Source: Setomelanomma holmii
Taxonomy: Eukaryota > Ascomycota > Dothideomycetes > Pleosporales > Phaeosphaeriaceae
Reading direction: 5' to 3'
DNA length: 64,000 nt
Assembly (NCBI GenBank): GCA_010015745.1
Contig: ML978267.1
Location: forward strand, 37,526-101,525
A model generated the notes under the pieces. The model saw nothing but the letters and a program-made list of their open reading frames with translations, made no database searches and was not told the DNA's origin. Below are positions 1 through 11,469 of the stretch, one piece after another. The translations under genes and the position numbers were made by a program. The first letter of the stretch is position 1. Every line of letters starts with the position of its first letter.

Positions 1-705
1 TCTCACTCGACCCCGCGTGACAAAGGGCCATAGTACGTGTACATTGACCAGGATGTCGATTGCGCTAGTCGGAACTGGACACCGACTATACTCGTCGACC
101 TATCACAGCGTAGAAGGCGTATGGAGATTACCAAGTAAGAGGCAGAAACTCACCATCGTAGCTCTTGCTAGCAGCCGTTGCCTACTACCGAAGACAGCAC
201 GATATTCTTCCTGTATGGCAGGATGTGTACCTCCGTGCAATGCTCGAAGAGGTCACCAATTAGCAGATGTCATTCCACGACGGAGGACAATCACGACATG
301 TCTGCTTGCTGCTCCAAGCCTTCCGTTGTACAGACAGTATTTTATAGCATCTGCAATAATATGCAGGGTTGTCCTCCGCTGTCAGACTGTTACGCCTTGC
401 ATCTATGCCATCACAATAACAATACTATGCAGGGTTGTCCTCCGCTGTCAGACCGTTAGGCCTTCCATCTATGCCATCACAATAACAATGCCGCTACTGT
501 GTGACCCACTCCACAATCCTCTCATTCTTGGATTTGCAATCAACTGGAGTGGGCTGATTCAGATTTGGGGAAACGGACGAACGCATGCAATGACAATGTC
601 CGTGTACTTATATCGATGGAGTACTTCGGAAACGATATAGTAGAGCCAGTACGCCAGCATCGCTATCCCAGTCTTTCGCTTGAAGCAGTCTTTAGCAAGG
701 TCGGT
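1..705. other. Left-edge region without a supported gene
   Basis: No convincing coding sequence is seen before the old yellow enzyme start at 706. The main structure is a two-copy 66-bp tandem repeat at 361-492, listed separately. The frame of the following enzyme is open upstream to 565, but that extension is low-complexity and not family-like, so I treat it as leader. Confidence 0.5.
361..492. repeat. Two tandem copies of a 66-bp unit
   Basis: Copies lie at 361-426 and 427-492. They start with the same 27-base stretch apart from its last base or so and share the segment ending in CACAATAACAAT. I count roughly six differences between them. The unit length is 22 codons, so a frame crossing it stays open and repeats a short peptide; I see no sign that it is translated. 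A recent local duplication (minisatellite) is the simplest reading. Confidence 0.85.
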
Positions 706-1878
706 ATGGCAGCAAGTACTACCGCGCCACTATTCGAGCCTCTTCGCATTGGCAACATCGATCTCTCCCACCGCATCGTCTTCGCACCACTGACACGCTT
801 CCGCATCAATGACGACCATGTTCCCTTATCGTTCGTGAAAGACTACTATGTCCAGCGTGCTGCTACTCCGGGAACACTTCTCATCAGCGAAGCCATCGTC
901 GTCTCTCGCCTCGCCGGCTCAATCACACACATGCCTGAGATCTGGTCTGACGCGCAAATTGCTACGTGGAAAGAAATCGCCGATGCCGTACATGCCAAAG
1001 GGAGCTACATCTTCCTTCAACTCTGTGCGAATGGACGCGCCGCTTCCCCCATCGAGAGACAGAAAGACGGACTGGATCTGATCGGACCAAGTGCGATCCC
1101 AATCAGCGCGGAGAAAGAGCAGAAGGGCATTGTTGCTACCAGCAATCAGTCTCCTGTTCCGCGAGAAATGACTGAGAAAGAAATATGGCAGGTCATCCGC
1201 GACTTTGCTCGAGCTGCACAGAACGCCGTTCATAAGGCTGGTTTTGGTGGTGTCGAGATTAACGCCGCGAACGGACATATGTTGGATCAGTTCATCCAGG
1301 ATAACGCCAACCAACGCACCGACGCCTGGGGCGGCAGTATCGAGAAGCGATCGCGCTTCGTGCTCGAGATCGCCAAAGCTACCATTGCTGCGGTTGGCAA
1401 AGAGAAGGTCGGATTCCGAGTCAGTCCGTGGAGCACCTATCTCTCAATGCGCATGGCCGATCCGATTCCTCAGTTCACGTACCTCATACGCGAATTGAGT
1501 AAGCTCGGTGTCGCGTTCATGCACCTCGTCGAGCCACGCATTTCGGGCGACTTGACCGTCGAAGATCAAAACATTGATTCGAATATACCATTGCTTGAAG
1601 CTTGGGGAGATGAGCGGCCTGTCATTGTGGCTGGCGGCTACTCGGCTGAAAGCGCTGTGAGTGCGCTAGCATCGGGTGGTCAGTATGAGGGAAGAAAGGT
1701 GGCTGTTGCGTTTGGCAGACACTTTGTGAGCAACCCAGATTTGGTTTTCAGGGTAAAGAACAAAGTAGAACTGGCACCGTATGATAGGTCGACCTTCTAT
1801 AAAGTTGGCAGTAAGGATGGGTATCTAGATTATCCATTTTCCGAGGCATACTTGGCTCAGGAGGTTGTCGCAGCTTGA
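706..1878 (+). CDS. Old yellow enzyme family NADPH:flavin oxidoreductase with altered substrate-binding residues
   Basis: Predicted 390-residue FMN-dependent ene-reductase with a TIM-barrel fold, single exon. The start at 706 is chosen because the OYE N-terminus (LFEPLRIGNIDL, then a MAPLTR-like segment APLTRFR) follows about ten residues later. The WGGSIEKR motif and the late AFGRHFVSNPD phosphate-binding segment match the family. The substrate-binding motif normally reads HGANGYL; here it is NAANGHM, so the usual His is Asn186, the second Asn (Asn189) is kept, and the usual catalytic Tyr is His191. The protein probably folds and binds FMN, but substrate range may differ from classical OYE; this is inference. 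The gene is convergent with the next one and the two stop codons touch. Confidence 0.9.
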   Translation: MAASTTAPLFEPLRIGNIDLSHRIVFAPLTRFRINDDHVPLSFVKDYYVQRAATPGTLLISEAIVVSRLAGSITHMPEIWSDAQIATWKEIADAVHAKGSYIFLQLCANGRAASPIERQKDGLDLIGPSAIPISAEKEQKGIVATSNQSPVPREMTEKEIWQVIRDFARAAQNAVHKAGFGGVEINAANGHMLDQFIQDNANQRTDAWGGSIEKRSRFVLEIAKATIAAVGKEKVGFRVSPWSTYLSMRMADPIPQFTYLIRELSKLGVAFMHLVEPRISGDLTVEDQNIDSNIPLLEAWGDERPVIVAGGYSAESAVSALASGGQYEGRKVAVAFGRHFVSNPDLVFRVKNKVELAPYDRSTFYKVGSKDGYLDYPFSEAYLAQEVVAA

Positions 1879-1881
1879 TCA
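1876..1881. other. Abutting stop codons of two convergent genes (TGATCA)
   Basis: The plus-strand TGA (1876-1878) of the old yellow enzyme is followed at once by TCA (1879-1881), the complement of the minus-strand TGA of the rhodopsin-domain gene. Each 3' UTR must therefore lie inside the other gene's coding region. Confidence 0.85.
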
Positions 1882-3364
1882 TGCTTGGTCAAGTTGGTCT
1901 GGCCTTTCGAAGTCCTCAAACGTATGCGGTTGCACACCCGTCGAATCACTTTCGTCCTTCCCCGTGCTCCTCACATTGACATCCGTCGTGACCTTAATCC
2001 CACTTTCATCACGCCTCGCACTCTGCACGGGCAACTTCAATGCCGTCCCACCTTGCCTGAACAGCTCTTCCTCCGACTCCGTCCCTCTCTCCAAACACGT
2101 AATACTCCCTCTCGACCCCTTACTCTTCGCACTCCTCCCATGCCCACTCGAATACGCCCCAAGTCCCGACCCACTCTTCGCCCTCCTCTCCATCGAACTC
2201 AACTTATACCCCTTTCCATTCGAGTACCCCTGTCCCGAATTCGAGCTGCTGCCGCCGGTGATCCTCATCCACAGCGCCTTGAGCGACGGCAGATTGACAG
2301 CAATGACGGCGAATTGGATCTCGAGGGCAGCGACGATGACCATTTTCCCGAGCACATAGGATGTATCAGGCGAGCTGTTAAGTTCGAAGAGTGGTATGAG
2401 GCGGAAACAGGCGATGATTACGGCGCAGGAGCCGAAGCCGATGACGGAAAGGACGGCGATCTTGCGGCGGATGGACATTTGGAGGTTCCAGACTGTGGAG
2501 ATGGGGAGGATCAGGATGTAGAGGTCTTCGATGATGTTCTGGTTGTTTGTAAGAGAAGGGTTCGCAGTGGGACGTGGAGACTCTTTGGGCGTCTGAATCG
2601 ATGCTGCTGTGGGTGGAACAAGGGATGCTTACTAGAACTGATGGAACAATGAGCAGTACCAATTTACTGATGCATATAGCGTCTGGGTGCGTCCCAGGGT
2701 GTATTATCTCATCGAAAGGGATGCATTGCAAGCATGCGAGAAGACTAAACGCAAATGTCAGTCCACGTCGATGCCTTGTATTTAAGTGCGAAAGACTTGC
2801 ATGTTGATAATCCAGATACTTATGTTTCCCGCTATGCCAATGTATACCAACTTTCTGAATGTAGGCTCCCGCGAAAGACGTAGGTAGAAGAGCAGGAACG
2901 CGCATTTGATAATCCAATGCACCGTGTAGTAGATAACCTCTTCGATGAAGAGCCACTGTGGTTGATGAGCTCGTTAGCACAAAGATATAAGTGTTCGACT
3001 GGTACCTTGAGAATTTCTAATATCGCAGTCGGCTCCAGAGTATCCACGTGACTGAAATATGATCAGCGGGTATCCTGCAGGCATAAACGATTGCTTACAG
3101 TCCGCAGCCCCAGTAAAGGAACATATGCAGAATCACTTGCTGGCCTACATTGAAAGCCTATAAATTCAACCGTTAGCTCGCAGACTCGCTCAGGATGTAC
3201 GGAGACATACTTACCAGCACAACAATGGCCAACCAATCGTCCCAGCCCCATGTCTTAAGAATGAAGATTCGCGAGTAAAATCGCAGAAAGAAGGACACGG
3301 TGCCGAAAAAGAACGTGGCATAAGCGACAGCGTAAGCCAGTGGCTGCAAAGTCGTCAAACCCAT
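1879..3364 (-). CDS. Rhodopsin-domain (PTH11-like) integral membrane protein
   Basis: Six-exon model, complement of 1879-2538, 2633-2744, 2801-2955, 3006-3051, 3099-3157 and 3215-3364; all phases agree and give 393 residues. The N-terminus carries the typical RFYSRIFI...WGWDDWLAIV signature of the fungal rhodopsin_C family. It continues through several hydrophobic helices, the CLQCIPFDEI and CISK segments, LYILILPISTVWNLQ, and a last helix before NLPSLKALW. The last ~80 residues are polar, Ser/Gly-rich and likely cytosolic. Family members are seven-helix plasma-membrane proteins, often of unknown ligand. The intron 2745-2800 only keeps frame if its donor is GC (AT|GCAAGT). The start at 3364 is preferred over an in-frame ATG at 3409 because the membrane segment starts right after it. 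Confidence 0.85.
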
Positions 3365-5157
3365 GGTTAAAAAGAGCGAAAAGAGCTTGCCTTGATTGCT
3401 TGAAATCACAGAACAACGACAGGCGCGTTCGTGGAGAGGCGTTATTCGTATTTATTCTCCGACCTCATCATCCTAGCGCTCAGACGCTTCGTGCGCTCCA
3501 GGCCAGGACGGTAGAGCCATGGGGATAACGCTGCTCAACGGCGAATGAAACTGTCGATCATATTTTCTTTAGCTCTAGTCAGGGATGGAACATTTGACCC
3601 ATTCCATGATAACAATCAGTGACCCATTCGGACATTTTGTTGTCGATGCTCAGGGCCCAAATGGTACACCCGCATGAGCTTTTCCTTTGTCGGAAAATTC
3701 CTTTTGGCCCAGGTCTCCAATTGAACGCTGCATTTGTCAATCCATAATGGGTGGGGTAGCCGCGTGGAGGAAAAAGGTACCTGCAGAGCCACGCGATTGG
3801 GCCAGCATTGGTGACCCAGGTCGCATGATGGCACATCGTTAACGTCAAAGTGGTGGCCTTGTTTTCTTAGCGGCTTGTGAAATATACGTCCAGGATGCGA
3901 CATGGGTTGAGCGCTGCTTTGCGGCTCACCGCAAGTACAAAAATATGCCGGAATGCTGCAATTCTCCTATCTTGCTTGGGGCGTCAGTTCGAAGAATACG
4001 TCAACGACAACCTAAGTGCATCCACCATTTGGACACAAATATGGCAGCGCAGTGGAAAACCCCCCAGTGATCCTATCTATCACTCGAATGGCGTCCACAA
4101 TGGTTGCATATTCATCCGCAATTAGAAATGGAGATCTGTAGTCTTCCTCGGAGATGGTCAAACGCTGTATGATCACGGTGAGGCTGGCACTGTGGAAGTT
4201 GCAGGGGACGGCAGAGTACGCGTTGAAGCTGGTACGGGAAGATGATAGCGACAACGCTGCCGTCTCCACATGTCCAGAGCCCCCAAGTTACACATTCCTA
4301 GACCAGCGGGAAGGTCACCGACTCCTCTGAAGTGCCGGGGAACGCCATCTGCGCCTCTTTGAGACCCTGGCCCGTGTGGCATTGTGTCCCTATGCCATGC
4401 TGGGAAACTCAGGCGTCCTCTTTGACCCAAGTGAGCAGACTGAGCCGCCGTGGTCCCAGCAAGCTGGTACACTACAATGGTCAGGACCCACCGGGGCTAC
4501 GGGTATGAGGCAGAACCATACCGCAGGGTTGTCAAGTTGAGACGAGCCGCATTGAGATGTGGCGATTTGAATATTTCTCTCCAAGAATTGCCTCTCATGG
4601 CTGTGCAAGTCGTGAGAACGTGTGGCATTGGAATTGGCGATTCACTCATCGCCTTCCCACAGCTTATTGGATCCGACAATGACTGGGATGCTGCAGGCGA
4701 GTTGGCATGTATCGGTACTCTTGTTGTCGGGGGTTATTAATCGTGGCAAAGCCTTGTGCAGACAGTCCCAATATGGTAGTGATCCACAAGCTAACTGGGG
4801 TCGTAATCCTTCGCTACAGGCGGAGCGGGTCGAGCCTATGGGTGCACGCTTAGCGTCTCAACGGTGTGGGTTCGAAGAAATGACAGCGTTGGAGCAGCCA
4901 ATGAGGTCGGCTTCTGCTTGTGTCAGAGATGCTGCAGGTGCGAGGATCGCGAGCAAAAGCAACCTAAAGATGATGATCAAGACGAGGATGGTATGCCGCT
5001 TGACTCGTACCAATCAGCGATTACCAACTGGACGGCGAGCTCAGAGAGGTTAGCGGTCCCTGAACAACCTTGATCAACCTGGTGTGTCCCTGGGTAGCTC
5101 GAAGTACCATTCTCCTTCTCTTCCAAGTTCCTGTCGACTGGCTGTAGTGTCAAGGCC
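3365..5157. other. 1.8-kb region, no supported gene; possible coding relics on minus strand
   Basis: No ORF here has a recognisable domain. Two minus-strand stretches, about 4012-4269 and 4497-4679, have protein-like composition but are separated by stops and shift frame, so they may be remnants of one decayed gene. I could not assign a family. The last part is presumably the P450 promoter. Confidence 0.35.
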
Positions 5158-7133
5158 TTGACCTCTTCTACGAACATTATGGAGGCCATCAACGATATGG
5201 CTTGCGCCGACGCGTTCCATACGGCTGGAGCAGCAGCACTTCTTGGGGTTTTGTTCCATTTGCTGCTCCAGCCAATTGAGTTTGAATTTGTCATGTTCCA
5301 TTTCATGGCTGCTTCGATTGTGTCGTTCTTTGGTCTGACCTATGCTTTCGCCGAACTTGGGGGCTTCGGAGTCGTGGGAGCACTTGGAAAGGCATCGCTT
5401 TTCGCGTCGAGCTTCAATATTGCACTCCTCTCAAGCATTGCCGTCTATCGCCTCGCATTTCATCGGTGTCGAAAATTCCCAGGCCCTGTCGGTGCGAAGC
5501 TTACTCGGTTCTATGCGGCGAATCTGTCAGCGAAGAACACGCAGTATTATCTGGAGCTGGCCAAAATGCATGAGCAGTATGGCGACTTTGTCCGAACCGG
5601 TCAGTAATGTCGCTCAAAGTGGTAGCAATGAAAGAACACTAACTGTGAGCCAGGCCCACGAGAGATCAGTATCCTTCGCAAATCTGCGGTGCCTCTCATC
5701 TATGGCCCTAACTCGGAAACGCGGAAATCGACTTGGTACGGCCAGACTGGAAATGATCCGAAGAAGAACTCGATCCATATGACGCGTGATTTCAACGGCC
5801 ATCGGTTACGACGCAGGGCTTGGGACAGAGGTTTCTCCATCAAAGGCAGGTCAATCATGATGCGCAAACGATGTCCAAATCTGACAATTGTTAGCCATTG
5901 GCACATACGAACCTCGCATCAAGGCAAAGGCAGACCTTTTCATGAGCCAATTGGCGAAGAACGCAGGAAAGCCTATGGATGCATCAGCTTGGGCTATGTT
6001 CTTCAGCTTCGACGTCAGTAGGCCCCGCTATACAAGTATGTGAAAGATGCTGATCTGTTAACCTACTTTTAGGTCATGGGTGAGGTTGGGTTTGGAAAAG
6101 ACTTCAACAACCTTAACAGCGGTGTAGAACACGAAGCTATACGGGGTGTGCATAGCCATATGTCAATGCTCGGCACGATGGGTCAAGTGCCTTGGTTGCT
6201 CAATGTCCTCAGTTGCATTCCAGGGGCGGCTGCCGGATACACCGAATTCTTCTCCTTCTGCGCAGGCCAGATTCGAGAGAAGCATAGGGTTAGTATACCT
6301 CAGCTCTTTGAACACATGACGGCGTAGTCTGACACGATCTAGACGTATGATAAGGAGAAGTATCCGCAGGACATTGTATCATGGTTGCTTAAGGCCATCA
6401 AAGACAAGGAACCGTCGGCTTCACCAAGTCCAGAAGCATTGGAGGACGATTCGCGGGTGGTGATCATTGCTGGAAGCGAGACGACCGCCACTACGCTTGC
6501 TGGAGTACTCTTCTTCCTCGCCAAGTTTCCAGAGACACAAAAGAAGCTTCAACGATTCCTAGACATGGCCATGCCGGGAGGTTATGAGCAGTGGAACTAT
6601 GAGGCAGTAAAATCTGTTTCGTACCTCGATGACGTCATTAGCGAGACTCTGCGATTACGACCGGCCTTGTTGACAGGTGGGCCGCGAGAAACTCGGGCAA
6701 AGGGCCTGCAGATTGACGAGGTGTACATTCCTGGCAATACGAATGTGCTCATCTCGACGCATTGCATTCAAAGAGATCCCAGATGGTGGAAGCAGGCCGA
6801 AGAATTCATTCCTGAGCGCTTTGGAGAAAAGCGAGTAGAGATGGGAACCGATGAAGCACCGTACTTGCCATTCTCCCTGGGTAAGTGGCTCCAATTTGTT
6901 CGGATCACGACCACATGGACGGTACTGACTTAGTCTTAGGCGCATATAGCTGCCCTGGGAAGAACCTCGCACAGCTAAGTCTCCGTACGTCTCTGTCCGC
7001 GATTGCTCAGAACTTCGATGTCTCTTTTGCATCGGGAGAGACTGGCGAATCCTTCGAGAAGGACACCCTTGACACGTTCACGGTCACGCTTCCACCTCTC
7101 CAGCTAGCTTTCACCCCAAGGAACAAAGTGTAG
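5158..7133 (+). CDS. Cytochrome P450 monooxygenase
   Basis: Six exons (5158-5599, 5654-5845, 5895-6013, 6073-6288, 6343-6880, 6940-7133), 566 residues; a second ATG at 5179 would give 559. The N-terminus has several hydrophobic segments for ER anchoring, then the HRCRKFPGPVG hinge. The FVRTGPREIS and RRRAWDRGFS segments are typical of fungal P450s of the tryprostatin-hydroxylase/benzoate-hydroxylase type. Catalytic motifs: I-helix AGSETT near residue 366, ExxR as ETLR, PERF, and the heme loop FSLGAYSCPG with Cys507. The haem thiolate and ExxR pair are intact, so the enzyme looks functional. Intron 5846-5894 keeps frame only with a GC donor (AG|GCAGGT). Neighbours give no clear pathway and the substrate is unknown. 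Confidence 0.9.
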
Positions 7134-8174
7134 TTATAGCATTGTAAAGCATATGGCGCTGGAGTGGCGTATCGATAATAGTCAAGTTCGAATATACATA
7201 CTTTCGTGGTCAGTGAACATCTCCATTGTGGAGTTGAACCTGTTGGAGTCGGGCGTCGTACCCGATTCAGTTCCCTACGCTCTCTTGCTGAAAGATGAGC
7301 AAAATAATAAAACCACGTGCTGGTAATGCTACGTGTGCTCCGGAGTGTAAAAGTGCTGTAGTTGTGGTATCCTGCCTGTCTTCAACTGCGTAGTGGACAA
7401 GCGTAGACTGCCATGGACGTGGTCGGATGGTCGCGCGGATTTGAAAAGAGGTGAGGAAGAGGAAGGGTGGGTCGCGGACCTCAGCACCAGGGGAAAGCAC
7501 GGCCACTCCGCAAGAGGGAGTGGCGCTTAGCCCCACCAGTGCTACAACAATTCGCACCTAACATCCACAACACGCAATCACTGGCTTTGCGATTTTACAC
7601 AAGCCTAGAATCCTCTAAGTTTGTTACTGCTTTCACTCATTACCACGATGGTAGACAAGGCCATGCGGTGCTCTTCCACAGAATGAGGCAGGAGGGGTCA
7701 TGCGGGACGGCGCACAAATTGCTGCAGTCATGTTGCGATGGCGACGCCTAAAGACTTTGGACTTTCTTAAGGATCCGAGCATTGAGCCGTACTTTCAGTC
7801 TTTCAGGAAGTCCGTGTGCGTTCGAGCGACTTATTTGCGTCATTGATACGACTTGGGGAAAATGCCTATTTCTCTGCATCACATAAGCAAGCATGCTAGA
7901 GGGAGCGGCTTTCTGGATACGATTAATATCATTTGCCCAATTGCTGTATAAGAGTCACTATCGATCACTAAACCCAACAGCAAGACATTCGTGCTTCTGA
8001 CAAATGTCACATACGACAAGCAATACGAACGTCGTGGAAGAGGACGCCTGAAGGTATACGCCTCGCATATAGAGTCACTTTCGGCTTGAACATGGAAGCA
8101 ATTGCAAGTCGGCGTCTCCGTATTTCTCAATTTTCCCTCCCAAAGATATTCATTCCCAACTCCATCTTCCAATC
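7134..8174. other. Intergenic, about 1 kb, nothing recognised
   Basis: Contains the P450 terminator region and upstream sequence of the NmrA-like pseudogene. Open frames here are short and lack domain signatures. Confidence 0.5.
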
Positions 8175-9089
8175 ATGGTCACTGTTGCAGTTGCTGGCGG
8201 CACAGGCGGTATCGGCAAGACTATGGTCGAGGAGCTCGCACGTCAAGGGAAACACAAAACCCTGGTTCTCAGCCGAAGGTACCTCCTCCGGCGATCACAG
8301 TGTATTCAGCATGGCTAATCGTGGTAGGCGTCCACATTGCCAGATCGTTCGATTTCAGTACTTGCCGGAGACTACACCAACCAATCCGCCTTAACGCAAC
8401 TACTCCAAGAGCACAAGGTCACTATCGTCATATCAGCCCTCGGTCTCTTCAGTGAAGAATATTCTCAAGCACAATTGAACCTCATTCGCGCCGCTATCGA
8501 CTCCGGCACAGTCCAAAAGTTTTGTGATGGACGCTGGATCATTACGGTATTCCTGGAGTTTCAAGTAACATGAAGCCGTTCAGCTACGCGATCGACTTTC
8601 ACAACCGTCAAGCGGCGATTCCGGGAGATGGAACAGCGCTCGTCAGTTCCCTGCATTCCAACGATCTGGCGAAGTATATAGCGGTTGTGCTCGAGCAGAA
8701 TGATTGGCCAGAGCACAGCGCCTTCGCTGGCGATCGAATATCGTGGGGTGAATTATTTGCACTCGCTGAGGAAGTGACTGGTAGGTAAACTTTGGCCAGC
8801 GGAAAGGTCATGCTGAGTATGGTGTTCAGGCGCGAAGTGGGACATCACATACGATCCGATCGAGAAGCTTGAATCCGCTCAAGGTACAGTTCTTCGACAG
8901 GCCCAGGGTGCGATCGAGATGCCGGATGAAGCTCTTCGTCACATGTGGTCAGAGTTTGGTACAATGGCAGTGAAAGGTCTCATGGATATTTCCAAGGAGG
9001 GATTGAGGAATGATGAGTTTCCTAATATCAAGCCTATGACTGTTCGAGAGGTGGTTGAGGCCGCTTGGGATAGAAGAAAGTCATCCTGA
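8175..9089 (+). pseudogene. NmrA-like / isoflavone-reductase-like NAD(P)-binding protein, broken
   Basis: The start at 8175 opens with a Rossmann motif GGTGGIG, and the C-terminal half continues in NmrA style to a stop at 9087-9089. Three problems suggest decay. First, the best donor (8279) and acceptor (8326) join the first two blocks out of frame. Second, the frame ending in SGTVQKF (near 8523) is followed directly by sequence matching a much later part of the family (LDHYGIPG, near 8545), so some 70-80 residues of substrate-binding region are absent. Third, that jump also changes frame. The final intron (about 8783-8829) still splices in phase. An intact paralogue elsewhere is possible; locally this looks nonfunctional. 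Confidence 0.7.
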
Positions 9090-9286
9090 AACAGCTGAAG
9101 TGATGCCCGCATGTATTCAGTTGGACTTTTGTGTATTATATACAAAGGAATGACCTTGACCTCGAACCCTGTAAATGCAAGGTCAAAACGCTATGCAACT
9201 CGCTGTAAAAGCAATCCACATTATCACATTCCTCTCCGTCATTGTTACTCCACATTAACGTGCCACCTCAACAACCAACTTATCCT

Positions 9287-9807
9287 TTACAGTCCACAGT
9301 TGCTGACGTCCACCTGGGCATACTGCGCGTCAATGCGGCCGAGAGCCACGGCTTGACCATTCGTAAGATCGTCCATCGCCGGTGTTGCCAGGTTGAAGCC
9401 ATTGGCAGTGTGGTCGATGGCAAGAACGTAAATGGTCTTGCCATTGTAAGTGATGCCGTAGCAGGTACCACACTATTTCCCAATTAGAACTTATCATCGC
9501 TCGATTCTTAGATGCACATACCTGAGCGCTGTTCCAGCCTTCAACACCTTGGTATCCACCAATGTAAGGAAACTTGGCGACGGCACCCTGTGTTTGCCAG
9601 CCATACTTCGTGATGAGGCCATTTGCACCATCAGAGCAGGAGACGGCAGTCAAAGAACGGCTGGCATCATCGTAACCGGGATCATATGAGACTGCTTCTG
9701 TAAGCACAGGCGTTGGAACATGTGCTTCTAAGTTACATACCGGAGATGGCGGAAGTCATGCTCGCAAAAGCGAGAGCAGCGGAAGTGACAGCGGTGGAGA
9801 ACTTCAT
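9287..9807 (-). CDS. Cerato-platanin family secreted protein
   Basis: Three exons, complement of 9287-9472, 9522-9697 and 9741-9807, giving 142 residues. Signal peptide MKFSTAVTSAALAFASMTSA, then the family hallmark YDPGYDD, the SCSDG segment, GYQGVEGWNS and the CGTCYGITY motif, ending SNCGL. All four conserved cysteines are present. Cerato-platanins are small secreted expansin-like surface proteins that bind chitin oligomers and can elicit plant responses. Length is normal for the family. A TATAAG-like element lies about 140 bp upstream. Confidence 0.95.
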
Positions 9808-9945
9808 GGTTGCGATTTTTGGTATGGTGTTCTGTTTCGTGCCGGGTCGTGATTCGAGCGAATGTCTTAGGCGGTGAGAATTATGGGATGTGTGAGTTGA
9901 TCGATGCTAAGTTGATGATGACCTTCAATGGCATGCCTATCCATT

Positions 9946-9951
9946 CTTATA
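9946..9951 (-). promoter_or_regulatory. Possible TATA element of the cerato-platanin gene
   Basis: Minus-strand TATAAG about 140 bp upstream of the ATG at 9807. Spacing is plausible if the leader is about 100 nt, but no transcript evidence is available. Confidence 0.35.
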
Positions 9952-11469
9952 TTCGCGAAGCCTACGTCTGTCGGTGAGAGCTTCCAATGCCCACGCTGAT
10001 TCTCGTCATAGCTCGGTCGTACGTGGTAACGATGAGCGCAATCCGAGGGAAACCCATGGTCGTCAATACTGTTACCTCAAGCTAGCCTTGCATGTCTGAG
10101 TAGGTGACGCTGTAAAGGCAGTGCTTGGCATGAGAATAGATCAGGTGAGCTCATAGCGTCGAAGAACACGAGGAATGCTGCGGAGGTTAAGGGTTATTTT
10201 TGGCAGGGTCGTAGTCGTTTCGGCCTGCTTTATGCCGCTTTGGGCTTGACAAGCGAAACAATTATCCGAGCCTAACGGCTGGTTACATCGCGCCACCCGC
10301 AATTGGTAGAAGCATATAGCGATCAATAATTGGATGCAACACGCTGGCGACATTGAAGTGTGTGCTCCAGACATCGATATGAGGCGATGCTGGTCGGCGC
10401 CGAGCATACGAGGTTCTGCTGGAGACGGCGGAAGTGGCGGAAAATGCATGTCAATGCTGGCGCTGGTACGGATTGTCTGCATCGTCTGTCTGCTTTGATT
10501 TGGAAGATCAATGTGCATCTGTGTTTGTCCGTGCTTGACCAAGGCAAGGCGAGAGTCCCTCCGTACGACGTTCTTCCCTGTTCCTGCTTCTGAGCCGCAA
10601 CACGTGGAGAGGCTCACCGCCAGTACCTTCTGGCTATCTCCCTTTCATGAATGAAGGTCCCGACGTCATGTCTGAGTGGTAAGCAATCATCTTTGTGTGG
10701 ATCGTCGCATCGCTCTCGTGAGCACTGTCACACAGCCTCACGATAGTTCGAGATGGCGGAAGCTGCGGAACTTTGCACCCTCCGTATCCAAGGCGTGTGG
10801 TTCGTTGGGTAGCTTTCGACCAAGTATCTCCACAGATGAAGCTGTCGTGCGCTGTTTTTAGGAGGCAGGAAAGTCGGAGATGCGCTTGCGCGTCCATGGT
10901 GAAATGCAGCGGTTAAGGTACCTCGGATACCGCTTTGATAAAACGATGATAGCGATTTCAACGGCTCTACAGTGCCTCTGCACCCCAGACGCCGTGGCAA
11001 CGGTCATCGCTAGAGAGTTGCTCGTCTTTTCGGGGCGGAAGAGCGACCGAGATTCAAGGGCGCAGTGTCGCGCAAAGGTCCGTGCACTGCTCGACCCTCC
11101 TTCTTTACAACTCCTGACGTCTCACATCTCGACTCCCGAGTTTCATCCCTGCCACAGAAACATAAGCGACTCCCTACCGCGTAGCTCTCGCGCCTTGATA
11201 TCTTGGCTCTCAAACAGCCACTCCCGGGACCTCAGGCACAACGCGATGGGGCAGTGGCTGGAGCCAGGCGCCTGTGGCAGACGCACCCAATCGCAGCGAG
11301 CGTCGTCAGCCGTAATGTTCTCCTTGTAGTTGTTTCAAAGGTCCAGGCGTCAACTGTGCATGCCTTCGAGACTTCAGGCGTCGCGAAGCTGTTCCGCCAT
11401 GGCCTTCTCAGGCCGATTCATCCATCTTGGTCCCTCTTGCAATGGCGGCAACTGTTTCAATCTATATGC

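Noticed and set aside
1885..2652. 255-codon plus-strand frame over the rhodopsin-domain gene
   Set aside because: Arg/Pro-rich shadow of the minus-strand exon; the minus-strand gene model is supported by phase and motifs.
1..9100. A secondary-metabolite cluster built on the old yellow enzyme and P450
   Set aside because: No synthase, terpene cyclase, transferase or pathway regulator lies nearby.
10141..10617. 158-codon minus-strand frame in the gap before the cupredoxin gene
   Set aside because: No domain, signal peptide or splice structure; frame overlaps other random frames.
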